Origin: Trachelipus rathkii
Taxonomy: Eukaryota; Arthropoda; Malacostraca; Isopoda; Trachelipodidae
Reading direction: 5' to 3'
DNA: 20,999 nt
NCBI GenBank assembly: GCA_015478945.1
Contig: JABUQX010002599.1
Location: 1-20,999, forward strand
How positions within the stretch are numbered: position 1 is the first letter of the stretch; every line of letters starts with the position of its first letter. Under the pieces are notes generated by a model that made no database searches, had not been told where the DNA came from, and saw only the letters and a list, made by a program, of their open reading frames with translations. Made by a program: the position numbers and the translations under genes. Positions 1 through 9,244 of this stretch are shown here, piece by piece.

Positions 1-245
1 ATAGTTAATTAAGATAATAATATATCAATAATAAGATAATAATATAATATAAGTAATAATAATAAATAATATGATAATAATAATAATAATCATAAAATAA
101 TAATAATAATATATAATGAATATATAATAATATCTATAATAATCATATTAAAATAATATAAATAATAATATAAAATATAATAATACTTTAATAATATAAT
201 ATAATATAATAATATACATAATATAATATATTATTATTATTATTC
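1..245. repeat. AT-rich microsatellite, (TAA)n/(ATA)n type
   Basis: Nearly pure A/T sequence built from imperfect TAA, ATAA and AATAT units with occasional interruptions. No coding signal is present. The tract is cut by the window edge, so its full length is unknown. Confidence 0.9.
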
Positions 246-405
246 TTATTCCGCGTAATATTCGTCTCCTTATAAAATTAAAAATAAAATTTTTCTATTA
301 TTTTATTTCTATTTTATAGGGATTATCTCATTACGCCATTGTAAATTCCCAATTATAAATGGAACAATTTTGTTTTGTTAAAGAATTATTTTTATAGTCT
401 TATTA
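246..405. other. Short non-repetitive spacer
   Basis: A 160-base AT-rich spacer between two microsatellite tracts, containing the only C/G-bearing bases nearby (around 250-270 and 325-350). I see no open frame, RNA gene or element end in it. Confidence 0.5.
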
Positions 406-556
406 TTATTATATTATTATATTATATTATTATTATATATTATTTTCATTTTTATTTTTAATTATTGTAATATTATATTTACATTATTATTTTTATAATA
501 ATAAATATCATAATAATAATAATATAATATAATTATATAATAATAAATATTAATTA
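406..556. repeat. AT-rich microsatellite, (TTA)n then (ATAA)n
   Basis: TTA/TATTA units run to about 470 and ATAA/TAATA units from about 495 to 555. The two halves are roughly complementary in sense (T-rich then A-rich), so the tract could fold on itself. No coding signal. Confidence 0.85.
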
Positions 557-867
557 TGTAAAATTTTGTTCTTGGCGGCGAGTGTTTTTGTAATATAGCC
601 TTTGTTGCGATTTATATAAAAATATCATTCTCTTTGAAACTTTGTTTTTCCGGCTTGTATGACAAAAATAAATTTGTTAACAGTTGGCTCTTTTCAGTAT
701 TTCTATCTAATTTTGGCAATAAAAAAATCTCAGTCAACTTAACAATAGTCATTAATTCAACAATTGTAGGAAAGAATAAAAGGTTGAAACTGAGTAGTTT
801 TAAGAGATTTGCCACTATAATGCAAATTAGTTTCCCTTAGAGGTCCCAAATATAGTCTCCCATCATG
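557..867. other. Unassigned sequence before repeat-protein fragment
   Basis: An open frame of 68 codons (634-840, +) and a complementary one of 67 codons (612-815, -) overlap here. Neither shows a domain or family motif that I recognise, and both are AT-driven. I see nothing functional. The segment may be flanking host DNA of the repeat-protein fragment that follows. Confidence 0.4.
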
Positions 868-1262
868 TTTTTATTGCAAGCTACTTGATAGCTGACTAGG
901 ACAGAAAATACAGCTTGGAACAGCTTTGTTGCAGTGTTCGTCTGGCTTCCTGGGAATACATGGTCGATATACTTGAAGGCTTGTTGAGACTTTGGTCAGG
1001 AACTACTGCAAAATGGCTAGCAAGGATGTCCTTGCAAGTCCTACCTTGTGCTCATCCTGCTAAATTTAAGAACATGGAGGAGCGTACTCAGAGAGACATG
1101 GCGAGAGATTTCACCAGGATTTATTCTCGACTTTGAACGCGTTATAAGTAATTTGTGACTGGAATACGATTGAAGACTATATTTAGGGGTTGATTAGTGA
1201 AAGCAGTATACCGTATAAGCGTAAATCTAGAAAAACTTCTCACTTCTCTGTTGTATAGACTA
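868..1262 (+). pseudogene. C-terminal fragment of an uncharacterised arthropod repeat protein
   Basis: Broken coding remnant on the + strand. Reading across frames gives TAWNSFVAV (910-936), an LARMSLQVLP-like block (about 1,018-1,045), SERHGERFHQD (about 1,090-1,120) and, after an in-frame TAA and further stops, DYI*GLISES and YKRKSRKTSHF (1,175-1,246). In that order these blocks match, from memory, the C-terminus of a widely repeated, unnamed arthropod protein with the pattern TAWNSFVAVVRGFLGN, MSLKVHILDAH, GERFHQD, DYIWGLIRES, RKSRKTTHF. The function of that protein is unknown to me; its multicopy nature suggests a transposon or a captured gene. At least one frame change lies between 936 and 1,090. 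The copy is not functional. The order and spacing of five blocks make the family call fairly safe even though no search was run. Confidence 0.68.
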
Positions 1263-1595
1263 AGAATAAATAAATGCTACTTTTAAGTTATAGGTCATTT
1301 TTTCCGTACTTGTGTAACCGAGGATGATATATTACGCAACTTTTATGTGCGGAATTTGTAAATTTGTGAAATATCATATATGGTCACAAAATCAAATTTT
1401 GGAGGAAATATTAGGCATTTTTCATACTTCTAGGTATAAGAAAATAGAAATTACAGTTGTTGCCAAAACACAAAATGTTTACATATGGCTATTTAACTTA
1501 GTTTACTTTTATCCTATTATCTTAAGATAGGTTAATACTCTTTATACAAGACAACAATTGTCTTACTTTCGGGGGGGGGGGTTTTCCCAATTTCA
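1263..1595. other. Unassigned AT-rich sequence with a G11 homopolymer
   Basis: Contains an open frame of 68 codons (1,324-1,530, +) with no recognisable motif, then a run of 11 G at 1,571-1,581. I see no gene. The G run directly abuts the next repeat-protein fragment. Confidence 0.4.
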
Positions 1596-1745
1596 CAAGC
1601 AACCACGAGGTGCCCAGGAGTTTGTCTTGATCCCCAGCTTGCATGCCAAAGTATGCTGTATAAGCTTCACACATTTTAATGGATGCTGTTGCAGAGAACT
1701 TTCTTGCTCTGTTTTGATGAACTGACCATATATGTAGCAGAATGC
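1596..1745 (-). pseudogene. N-terminal fragment of the same uncharacterised repeat protein
   Basis: Read on the - strand, CYIYGQFIKT starts at 1,739, and after a frame change MCEAYTAYFGMQAGDQDK follows down to 1,621. A further 1-base shift gives WAP at 1,608-1,616. This reproduces the N-terminal signature FCYICGxFI - AYxAYFGMxxGDQDKxWAPHxxC of the same arthropod repeat protein whose C-terminus lies at 868-1,262 on the other strand. Cys pairs in that signature look like a zinc-binding module, though here the second Cys of CYIC is Tyr. The fragment is about 50 codons and ends at the G11 run. It is opposite in orientation to the C-terminal piece, so the two are either separate copies or the product of an internal inversion. 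Confidence 0.68.
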
Positions 1746-2637
1746 ATCTGGCGAATGCTTGCAGCCTTTTGATGCTATTTAGACTCTTTAGATGTTTTCA
1801 CTGAGCTACCTAGAATTAAAAGGTGATCTGTGAGTTAATATATACAATATGTTTCAGAAAAATGTTTTAAGAGAAATTCTCATATCTTTCTTCCTTCAAA
1901 TGCAATAATATAAATGTTACCCTAAAGTGTTTTGAGGACAAAATAAATTTTGAATAAATCTAAACTATAAAAATCTCTATAAAATGTTACTGAACAATGT
2001 TCTTATTTGACCTAAAACGTTACTAAACTTCTTAAAGGTTCATTTTATATTTAAAAAACGCTATAACATTCAAATTTGTTTTATAATATCAACACTATCT
2101 CAAAGAATCTAGAAAATAAAAATATTGAGCTATATAATTATTATTACTTATATTTTAAAATGGCTTGAAAATATATAGAATGCTTTTTGATTTAACGAAA
2201 ATAAGCTAATATACAAAATATCACTGCATGGACCACGAAAATTGAAGGTTTTGAGATGTAAAAATATCTTTTTCATTTAATTTAAGTACAAAGTAGCCTG
2301 GAAATGAATACTATTTAAACCAGGAATAAGTTTTAAAACTATTTTGTACATAGTGAAAGGTATGAACTTTACTTGGGTCAATATGATCTAATAAACGTTT
2401 TATATCTTTTACATCAAATTCATGTTGTGATGGGCTAGCGAAGTTCACATCAGCGAAGCCAATTTCAGGAATTTAATCTAACCATCTAGAAAGCTTTTAT
2501 TAAATTAAATACTGAGACCTAAAGGAATACAAAAAGATTATAACATTCCATTAAGGTAAGATGGGTTAGCACATAGAAACAAAATATAGGCTATAATGAA
2601 ATATAACTCTTACTATCCAGTTTACAAAAATGGAGAT
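1746..2637. other. Unassigned AT-rich intergenic sequence
   Basis: About 900 bases at high A+T with no open frame above 60 codons. On the - strand an interrupted reading near 2,340-2,460 is open for about 45 codons but matches nothing I know. It could be a decayed continuation of the hAT remnant just upstream on that strand, but no family motif supports this. Confidence 0.4.
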
Positions 2638-3135
2638 CTATCCAATAGGGATGGGATGGTCGTTCTGAATAGTTTTTGACAGACCAATAAATCCACGGAT
2701 CTTTTCCCAATGGTTTTTCAATTCTTCATTATTTTCACCATCACAAAGAAAAACTTTAAAATTCCCTTGGTTGTACGAATCTTTAGGTTCATCATGTCCA
2801 TGGAAAGATAACTCTTGTTTAGCCAGCAGACAAGTAAGATCATTGAGTATGATGAATATCTGTCTATTCTTAGCAACCTTTTTATTAAATTCTTTCTGTT
2901 TTTGGCTTGCTCGATTTATTTTGTTCAAAATGGCAGGACTCGTACTTTAGATGTCTTAAAAGATTCCATTTTGATGTGGTCTTGAAGCTAGAGTGTCTAT
3001 CCAAGCAATGACAGGTTTTTCCAGTCGTGTATACCTTTCATTACACATGCTTTGACGTAACATACCAGCGAATATATGCCAACAAAATAATGTTTTTGTT
3101 TTTGTAACCTCAAAGCCGCAAAAATTTTCGTCATG
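2638..3135 (-). mobile_element. hAT/ZMYM-like transposase remnant (TTF finger + DUF4371 start)
   Basis: Reading the - strand from about 3,130 downward gives a weak FCWHI segment (degenerate CWPC), then KGIHDWKNL (3,012-3,035, - strand), which is the Gx(N/H)DWKxL core of TTF-type zinc fingers. Next comes an open frame 2,928-2,638 with KKVAKNRQIF, LLAKQELSFHGHDE (GHDE at 2,788-2,799), SYNQGNF and GLSKTIQND (SKTIQND at 2,659-2,679). The order TTF finger, KNR, LAKQxLxFRGHDE, NxGNF, SxxIQND is that of the DUF4371 region of hAT-type transposases and of zinc finger MYM-type 1-like proteins derived from them. In the family an RNase H-like catalytic domain and a C-terminal dimerisation region follow; neither is visible here. 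Length is about 135 codons against 600-800 in full proteins. Stops lie between the finger and the GHDE region. No terminal inverted repeats or 8-bp duplication could be identified. Confidence 0.72.
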
Positions 3136-3764
3136 TCGTTTTCCGAAGTTCTAGTACTTTTTTAAAATATGAATATGGGTAGTTTGGAGTTGTTCTCCCT
3201 TTTGAAAATTAATCCTTTTTCTCTATAAATCTGGAATTCGAGTTACTTTTTATATGACCTACGGGGTTAAAAATTATTAAAACACAAATCCCGGTAATAA
3301 ATTATAATGTAAATTATTCAAAAGGTATTATTACTAACTCCCACAGAAATTTCACTTAATAACACCAAAATAAACGGTGGTGTGAGGCAATTAGAGATAG
3401 CTGAGAGTCCGGCTGCAGGCGAGTCTAGAGCCCGTCTCTGTTTGAAAGAATAAGTCATGATCTATATGAAATTATGAATTAAGTAAGTCTGTAAAGAGAT
3501 GATCAAGTTAGCATAAAAGTAATTTAATTAGTTAATTATTACAGTCATATTATATGACCCCTCTTGTTATAATAATTAGAGGTTCGTCATACATTTTTGT
3601 ATTACTTAAATTCTTAAAGTTAAATCCTATTTCATAACCTATTAGAAGCATAATTTTTTTTTACTCAGAGCTCTAATTGCCATGGTCGGCTAATATACAA
3701 AAGGACATAAAGGTTGAAAATTTGCATTGGCTGCTTAAAGCGACTTTGAAAATGATCACTATTA
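3136..3764. other. Unassigned sequence with a possible tRNA-like patch
   Basis: Mostly AT-rich sequence without an open frame. At about 3,374-3,440 a GC-richer patch (GGTGGTGTGAGGCAATTAGA, then GGCGAGTCTAGAGCCCG) loosely recalls the spaced A and B boxes of a tRNA-derived SINE head. The B box is imperfect, so I do not annotate a SINE. A T8 run lies near 3,655. Confidence 0.3.
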
Positions 3765-3866
3765 TTTAGCTATATATATAATATATATTATTATATTATT
3801 ATATATATATATTATATTAGTATATTACTATTTAATAATAAATTATTATTATAGTATTATATTAAT
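3765..3866. repeat. (AT)n/(TTA)n microsatellite
   Basis: TATATATA, TTATTA and ATATATAT units with few interruptions. No coding signal. Confidence 0.85.
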
Positions 3867-4457
3867 GATGAAACTTAGGAATGAATGTCATTGTATGCGC
3901 GGGCTCGAGAACAAAAATGTGTTGCAATTTTAGACCATTTCGAAAGGAGGGAAATTGCAATCTATTTATTGGTTATTGAAATTGTAAAGTAATATAAGAA
4001 TTTTGTGTTTCTGTTATAAAGGATGAAACTTGCAACTTGTATCCTGAAAAAAGTTTTTTTATTTGTTTATTTTATTATTAACAAAATGAGGAATATAATT
4101 ATTTTATATTATTTTTTTTTTTTTTTTTTTTTTATTTTTAATTGTTTTTTTATTTTTTTTTTTTTTTTTTTTTTTCAGGAGAGCCCTCACGCTCTTGATA
4201 TAGTCTTAGAGAACTAATCAAAATTCGGTAAGTACATTTATACAATTGTTTTAAGTTAGTTGTTTACATTTGCAAGAAAAGGAAGACATTCGTATATATT
4301 AAACAACTCTTAACTACTAAAATCTATATAGGTTATTTAGAGATATTTCACTTATAGTATAAGAGTGGAAGATTGAGCAATCAAGGGTGTGAACTTAAAT
4401 GACTTGGATGGTTAGGTATGCTACTTAATAACTGGAGTAAAAAAAAAGTTTTGTAGA
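3867..4457. other. Unassigned sequence with two long poly-T tracts
   Basis: Two T-rich tracts lie at about 4,111-4,133 and 4,146-4,175, separated by TATTTTTAATTG. The open frame through them (4,023-4,217) is a product of TTT codons, not a gene. Poly-T on this strand could mark the 3' poly(A) tail of a - strand retroposed sequence. The adjoining sequence CAGGAGAGCCCTCACGCTC shows no family I recognise and there is no target duplication to prove it. Confidence 0.4.
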
Positions 4458-4774
4458 TTATATATATATGATTTTATAATATTTATATATTAATAATTAT
4501 ATATATATGTATATACTCTATATATATATATTATATATATTTTATATATATATTATATTTATATATATATATATATAATATATAATATTATATATATATA
4601 TATTCTTAGTATTTATTATATTTTATATTATATAATATATAATATATAATAATACTTATTATCTATAATATATATATTTATATATTTATATTATTATACT
4701 TTATTATATATATTATTAATATTAATATATATTTTATATTATATATATATATATTAGTATATATATATTTTATA

Positions 4775-4816
<42 letters not shown>

Positions 4817-4845
4817 ATATATAATTAATAGTATATATTTAGTGA
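4458..4845. repeat. Long (AT)n microsatellite
   Basis: Nearly 390 bases of ATATAT and TATTATA units with single-base interruptions. The tract is strongly self-complementary and has no coding capacity. Confidence 0.92.
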
Positions 4846-4999
4846 TGGAACAAGCTGAGATTTTACATACCCAGTGCAGTTATTATTGTGGTTTGCTAAT
4901 TTTTCAACAACCACCATTGCGTGTTTTTTTTGTGGTTAAATTTTTCAACAATGCGGTTGCGGTTGTGCCATAAACAAAATTTAACAATTGCTTCGTTTA
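4846..4999. repeat. Short imperfect direct repeat (~44-bp spacing)
   Basis: GTGGTTTGCTAATTTTTCAA near 4,889 recurs as GTGGTTAAATTTTTCAACAA near 4,932, each followed by a TGCG-containing stretch. This looks like a two-unit imperfect tandem duplication. No gene is seen here. Confidence 0.5.
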
Positions 5000-6192
5000 C
5001 TACTACTACTACTATATCATCATCATTAATAAGACCACCCCACCACCACCGCTACATCACTTGATTTCCCAAGAAAGGGGGTAAGTGCAATCAATGACAG
5101 GGAAACAGAAAAGTAGTAGGAAAGATATTGACGCCAGTCGAAAAGGAAGTCCAGTTTTACTTGCCCCTTGATACCTAGTGAGACTGTACAGTTAAGAAAA
5201 TTCCACCCGAGGGCTCACGGGCTCAGATGTATCTCACGTGGATATTTCAGTAGGTTCATCCCTTGGCCCAGTGCGTCAAACAGACTCCTCACAAACCCTG
5301 CTATACGTATTAGCACCTTTTTCAACTTTTTGACAAATCCATTTCTTTACTACTCGATCTACTTTTTTCTTGTTTCCAACGGTTGACTCACCAGCACACA
5401 TCACAACGTATATATCCGCTTGTAACAACAATTTCTATTCTATCACATGACCAAACATATTAACGTACTTCCATTTATTCTGGTATTTAGCTTTTTCTTC
5501 ACCCACACAAATCCCTAATGATTGTTCCTCTTTTTTCAATTCTTCCGTCTCAACACACCTTAGATTGGTAATATGAACAATTGTACTTAGAACGATCCTC
5601 TTATTCCAGACCATTGTTTCCTATTTTACATTAACACAGGTATAACCTACCCTCATGTAAGACGCTAGCGCACTCGAGATTAGTTCGCATTACATCACCA
5701 GGATTTATGCCCCACACGTTCTACCTTCCACAACTTTCACTATTCACTCTGCATCCTGTTCCTTATTTATCAACTTATGTTTAAATATTAAGCTCAGACA
5801 TTTGTTCCAGTGTCACCATCCAAACATAAAATCACATGAAGGATGTCTCAATACAACGATAACCCTTACTCCTTGTCTTCGTTTACCTTTCAATCCTTTT
5901 ACACACCCTGCCAAACCTCTACCAATCCTCTCAATTTTGTTTAGGGACAGAACAAAAAACATCATCAACATATCTGTGACCCTCCACCCTCTTCCTTCTC
6001 CATCATTCTAACTTTCCAATCCACCCACTTCGTTAATTCTTTCATAACCATTCCTATAACAATTGAACCGGTCAAGGAGACATACATATTGTACTAAATC
6101 CACTATTAATATTAAGCATTCACTATTTCATCCATTTATTCTTACACACGCTTCATAACCGTCATTCATACATTTGATTCCATTCAGAGCCC
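5000..6192 (-). mobile_element. LINE fragment, RT palm to 3' end (LINE-1x copy, minus)
   Basis: Degenerate non-LTR retrotransposon coding sequence on the - strand. From 6,165 downward the frames give ACVRING, a SPxPVQLL block aligning with the usual SPWLFN of RT motif B, and then YVDDVFCS with the catalytic YVDD at 5,961-5,972. Next come FGRVCKRIER, EQMSEL, LHEGRLYL and an EDRSKYN / IRDLCG region. These are the post-RT blocks of the arthropod LINE family with the signature YADD, FGRVCKRR, LHEG, YGSETxVWN, RELCG, RWFGHxER. The copy has numerous stops and frameshifts and lacks the endonuclease and N-terminal RT. Downstream of the coding tail (about 4,995-5,055) short trinucleotide tracts (TAC)n, (ATC)n and (CCA)n fit the terminal tandem repeats some LINE families carry instead of poly(A). 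The upstream end abuts C10 (6,194-6,203) and a microsatellite. Clade (RTE-, L2- or CR1-like) was not resolved. Confidence 0.72.
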
Positions 6193-6578
6193 ACCCCCCC
6201 CCCATGATATATAAGTAATATATTAAAATGTAATAATATTATTATTATTATTATCTATTTGTTATCATTATTATTACTTGAAAATTTTTAAATTTTATAT
6301 ATATTATATATAATATATATATTATATAATATATATATAATAATATAAATAATAATAAATATAATAATAATATAACAATATAATATATAATAATAAATAT
6401 AATAATATATATAAATAAATTAATTATAATAATAATACTATAATATATAAATAAATAACAATATAACTAATAATATATATACCTATATATATACATATTA
6501 TATATAAATAATATAATATATAAATAGATATTTAATATATATATATATATTTAATATATATATATATATATATTATTA

Positions 6579-6614
<36 letters not shown>

Positions 6615-6745
6615 CTAAATTATTATATATAATATATATTATTATATATATATAATATATATATATATTATTATATATTATTATTTATAATTTATATATA
6701 TATATATATAATTATATATATATCTATTTATAATATATATATGGA

Positions 6746-6777
<32 letters not shown>

Positions 6778-6833
6778 TATTTATAATATATTAATATATT
6801 ATATATATTTTATATATATAATTAAGAGTGAGA
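6193..6833. repeat. C10 run followed by ~600 bp (AT)n/(TTA)n microsatellite
   Basis: A run of 10 C at 6,194-6,203 is followed from about 6,205 by AT-only sequence: TTATTA units first, then mixed ATAATA, then long (AT)n blocks (6,540-6,610, 6,650-6,780). It separates two oppositely oriented fragments of the same LINE family. No coding signal. Confidence 0.9.
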
Positions 6834-6879
6834 GTTAGTTTAGGCAAGCACCAAATAAGGTAAGTTGTTAAGAGCGCTC

Positions 6880-7505
6880 GCTAGTAAATCAGTTGACAGT
6901 GGAACAAGTTGATACTGGAAGCAAATGAAAGAAGCATTTGTTAGTAGTGCAAAGGAAGATTGTGGATGTGCTAAAGTAGGAAAGTAAGAATGTTAAAAAC
7001 GAATGGTGAATGAAGATGGTGATGAAAGGCGGTTAAGTAAAAAGAAGCGTTGTGATGACTAAAGCAATGATGAAGTTTCAGAAGAGTGTTGGATTATTGG
7101 AGGAAAAAAGAGACTATGAAAGGTGCATATGTAGGAAAACAAAGGGAAAATGACGAGTTTGGAAGGAGAGATGGGACATACAGGGAATAGAAGTCTCTGG
7201 AAGGAAGGTGAAGGTAAGCATGAAAGTAGGGAATTGCTTAGGATATAATAGGATGGTGCTTTTGTAACTGATGAAACGGATGGAAGGGAGTGTGGAAAGA
7301 ACACTTCGAAAGTCTGCACAAGAACAGTATGATGAGGTGTTTAGTGATGTGTGTGGGTTTGTGTACAGAAGATAGTCATTTTGGGATGAGGTTTTAGTGA
7401 AACAGGCGTTCACATTTCTGAAGTCAGGGATAAAAATTGGTCCAGGGAACGTTTTAAGATGCTGAACAGTCAGGGAAATTTCAAAAAGTAGGAGGAAATT
7501 TTAAA
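6880..7505 (+). mobile_element. LINE fragment, linker and start of RT (LINE-1x copy, plus)
   Basis: Purine-rich + strand sequence with interrupted coding similarity. KEAFVSSAKEDCG (about 6,927-6,965), an EENKGK/KERWDIQG stretch near 7,130-7,180, SAQEQYDEVFSDVCG (about 7,315-7,355) and DEVLVKQAFTFLKSG (7,387-7,431) are followed by IGPGNVLRC and REIS. The last blocks correspond to the EVxxAxxxLKSGKAPGPDNVPxEMLKxGGE motif at the start of LINE reverse transcriptases. The earlier blocks fit the Lys/Glu-rich linker between endonuclease and RT. Stops and frame changes break it throughout. It overlaps in protein coordinates with the fragment at 9,245 (both contain the LKxG motif), so it is a separate copy, not its upstream half. 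Complementary open frames at 7,059-7,413 on the - strand are shadows. Confidence 0.55.
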
Positions 7506-9244
7506 TGTAAATATGAAGAATGAGTCCATAGAATATCTAAATATTTTGATATTATTTTTCCTATAGTGTATATTGTGGAATAGAGATGTTATTTGAAGTG
7601 AATGAGAGGAGGGCGAGGATGACATTCATAATCTATTATCTTTGTTTTGTTCTATTTTAGTTCACTATGTACTACTTTCTTTCATATTATGTTCGTAGAA
7701 GGTTGTTCACAGGTTCATTTTTGATTGAAGGTGATGGTGTATGGATGTTTTTAGATGTATGATGATGACTTAATTGTTTAATCTTTTTTTTTTAGGATTT
7801 ATATTTTGAGAGTGTTTTTTTGAGTTTGACGAGTGATTTTGGATTTTTGGGAGTTGAAAGGTATTTATTATTTATTTATAAGATGACTGTCCAAAAACTA
7901 ACTTTTACGACAGTGGTTGGACGCAAACTGAACCAACCAAGTTATCAAGAGGTTGGGTAAAGACCTATAGTTCAAGGCATACTGTAAAGTAGTGTGTAAA
8001 AGAATTTGATATTTGCACATGGGGACGCCAAGCTGAGTTTCAATTCAAGGGGAGAACTTCATTTGATTTAATCAAATCGCAGGACACACATCATTGAAGA
8101 ATTTTTCGTTATGTGTTCTAATTAAATAGTGAAGTGTGTGCGTTAAAATATCATTCCATCAACTTCTAATCCTACTCAACCGATTGTAAATGACCTTGAG
8201 TGTTCTATTAATAACCAAACCAGTTTATCAATCAGTTTTATCTTTTTGCATTAAAGATGATGTTACAGGATCTGAAATACTATGGCATTAAAGGTGGTGG
8301 ATGATAAATGTCTTTATTTAAACTTGTGTGCAGATATAGGGAACATTTAAATTAATGTTTCCAATCAGTGCGGTAGCTTAAATTAGAAATGGGGCCGAGG
8401 AATGTAAATATGTGATACCATGGATTGCTCATATTTTTCTAGAAAGGCAAAAGCACATCCTTACTTTGCAGATGATCTTTATACTTGTATTAAATTACAA
8501 AATATTTTTGGATGGTGATTGTCTTTTAAGAGACTGATTGTTTTTTTTTCTAAGTACCTGGGAATCAATGTTATGTGGATTGTGGCAAATTATTAAATTA
8601 GGATGATATTTTCGCAGGAAATGCGACAGTGAGGCAGGGTGTCGATAATAAGCAATTTTAGTGGGAGAATCTGAGAAGAAATGTTGATTTCTCAAGAACA
8701 GTGCCCATGCTATAAGATCTCTGAGTTTCTAGCTTCATCACTCAATAAATGTGACACATGTAGGCTGCCGTATAGGAGTATAAAGAACATCTTCAGAGTC
8801 AAAACAGAAAGGAAGAGATATAATAAAAAGGTTGAAGAAAAGTTATCGATACAGATCTTAAAACTTGAGGACAGAAACAAGATGTTAAAACTGAAAGTCT
8901 TGCGAAAGACGCCTATAAATCAGAATTCAGTGCTGAAGAGAAAAAGTATACCTGAAATCTTTCCCCTTTAGAATTTTTTGTTGATTCACAGTGGACGTTA
9001 TTACCTAGGTCCATTAACTGTAGCTTTTAAATTGATTTCTTTTTGTATTCAAAATAAACACTGGTTACTTTTGTAAAAATAAAGGAGTGCGTTGGACGGC
9101 TATGGGGAAGGTATAGGATGATTTACTAAAAATAAATATTTTTTTAAATTTCCATGATGATGACAGTTTTAAAGTAAAATTTTTCAATAATTTTAGTATT
9201 GAACTGAGTAAATAGGCTGCAATAAGGATTAATAGATATTTTAT
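7506..9244. other. Unassigned sequence, no recognisable gene
   Basis: About 1.7 kb with moderate A+T. The only notable open frame is 8,681-8,971 (+, 96 codons). It is Lys-rich and has two CxxC-like pairs near its N-terminus (CPCY, CDTC) and a predicted coiled-coil-like run IQILKLEDRNKMLKLKVL in the middle. It has no homologue I recognise, no splice or promoter evidence, and could be chance or an element fragment. A - strand open frame at 8,495-8,695 is similarly featureless. Nothing else is seen. Confidence 0.4.

Noticed and set aside
1..556. AT-rich tract as a mitochondrial control region or replication origin
   Set aside because: No mitochondrial genes or tRNAs flank it, and similar tracts recur throughout the nuclear-type sequence.
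4147..4185. Poly-T followed by CAG as a 3' splice site (polypyrimidine tract plus acceptor)
   Set aside because: The T tract is pure and of repeat type, and no exon-like open frame or donor site could be matched.
4023..4217. 64-codon frame rich in Phe, resembling a membrane peptide
   Set aside because: The Phe runs are translated poly-T tracts.
8681..8971. 96-codon + strand frame with CxxC pairs and a coiled-coil-like stretch as a host gene or THAP-type protein
   Set aside because: No complete zinc-finger pattern, no splice or promoter evidence and no known family. Kept only as a note in the gap entry.
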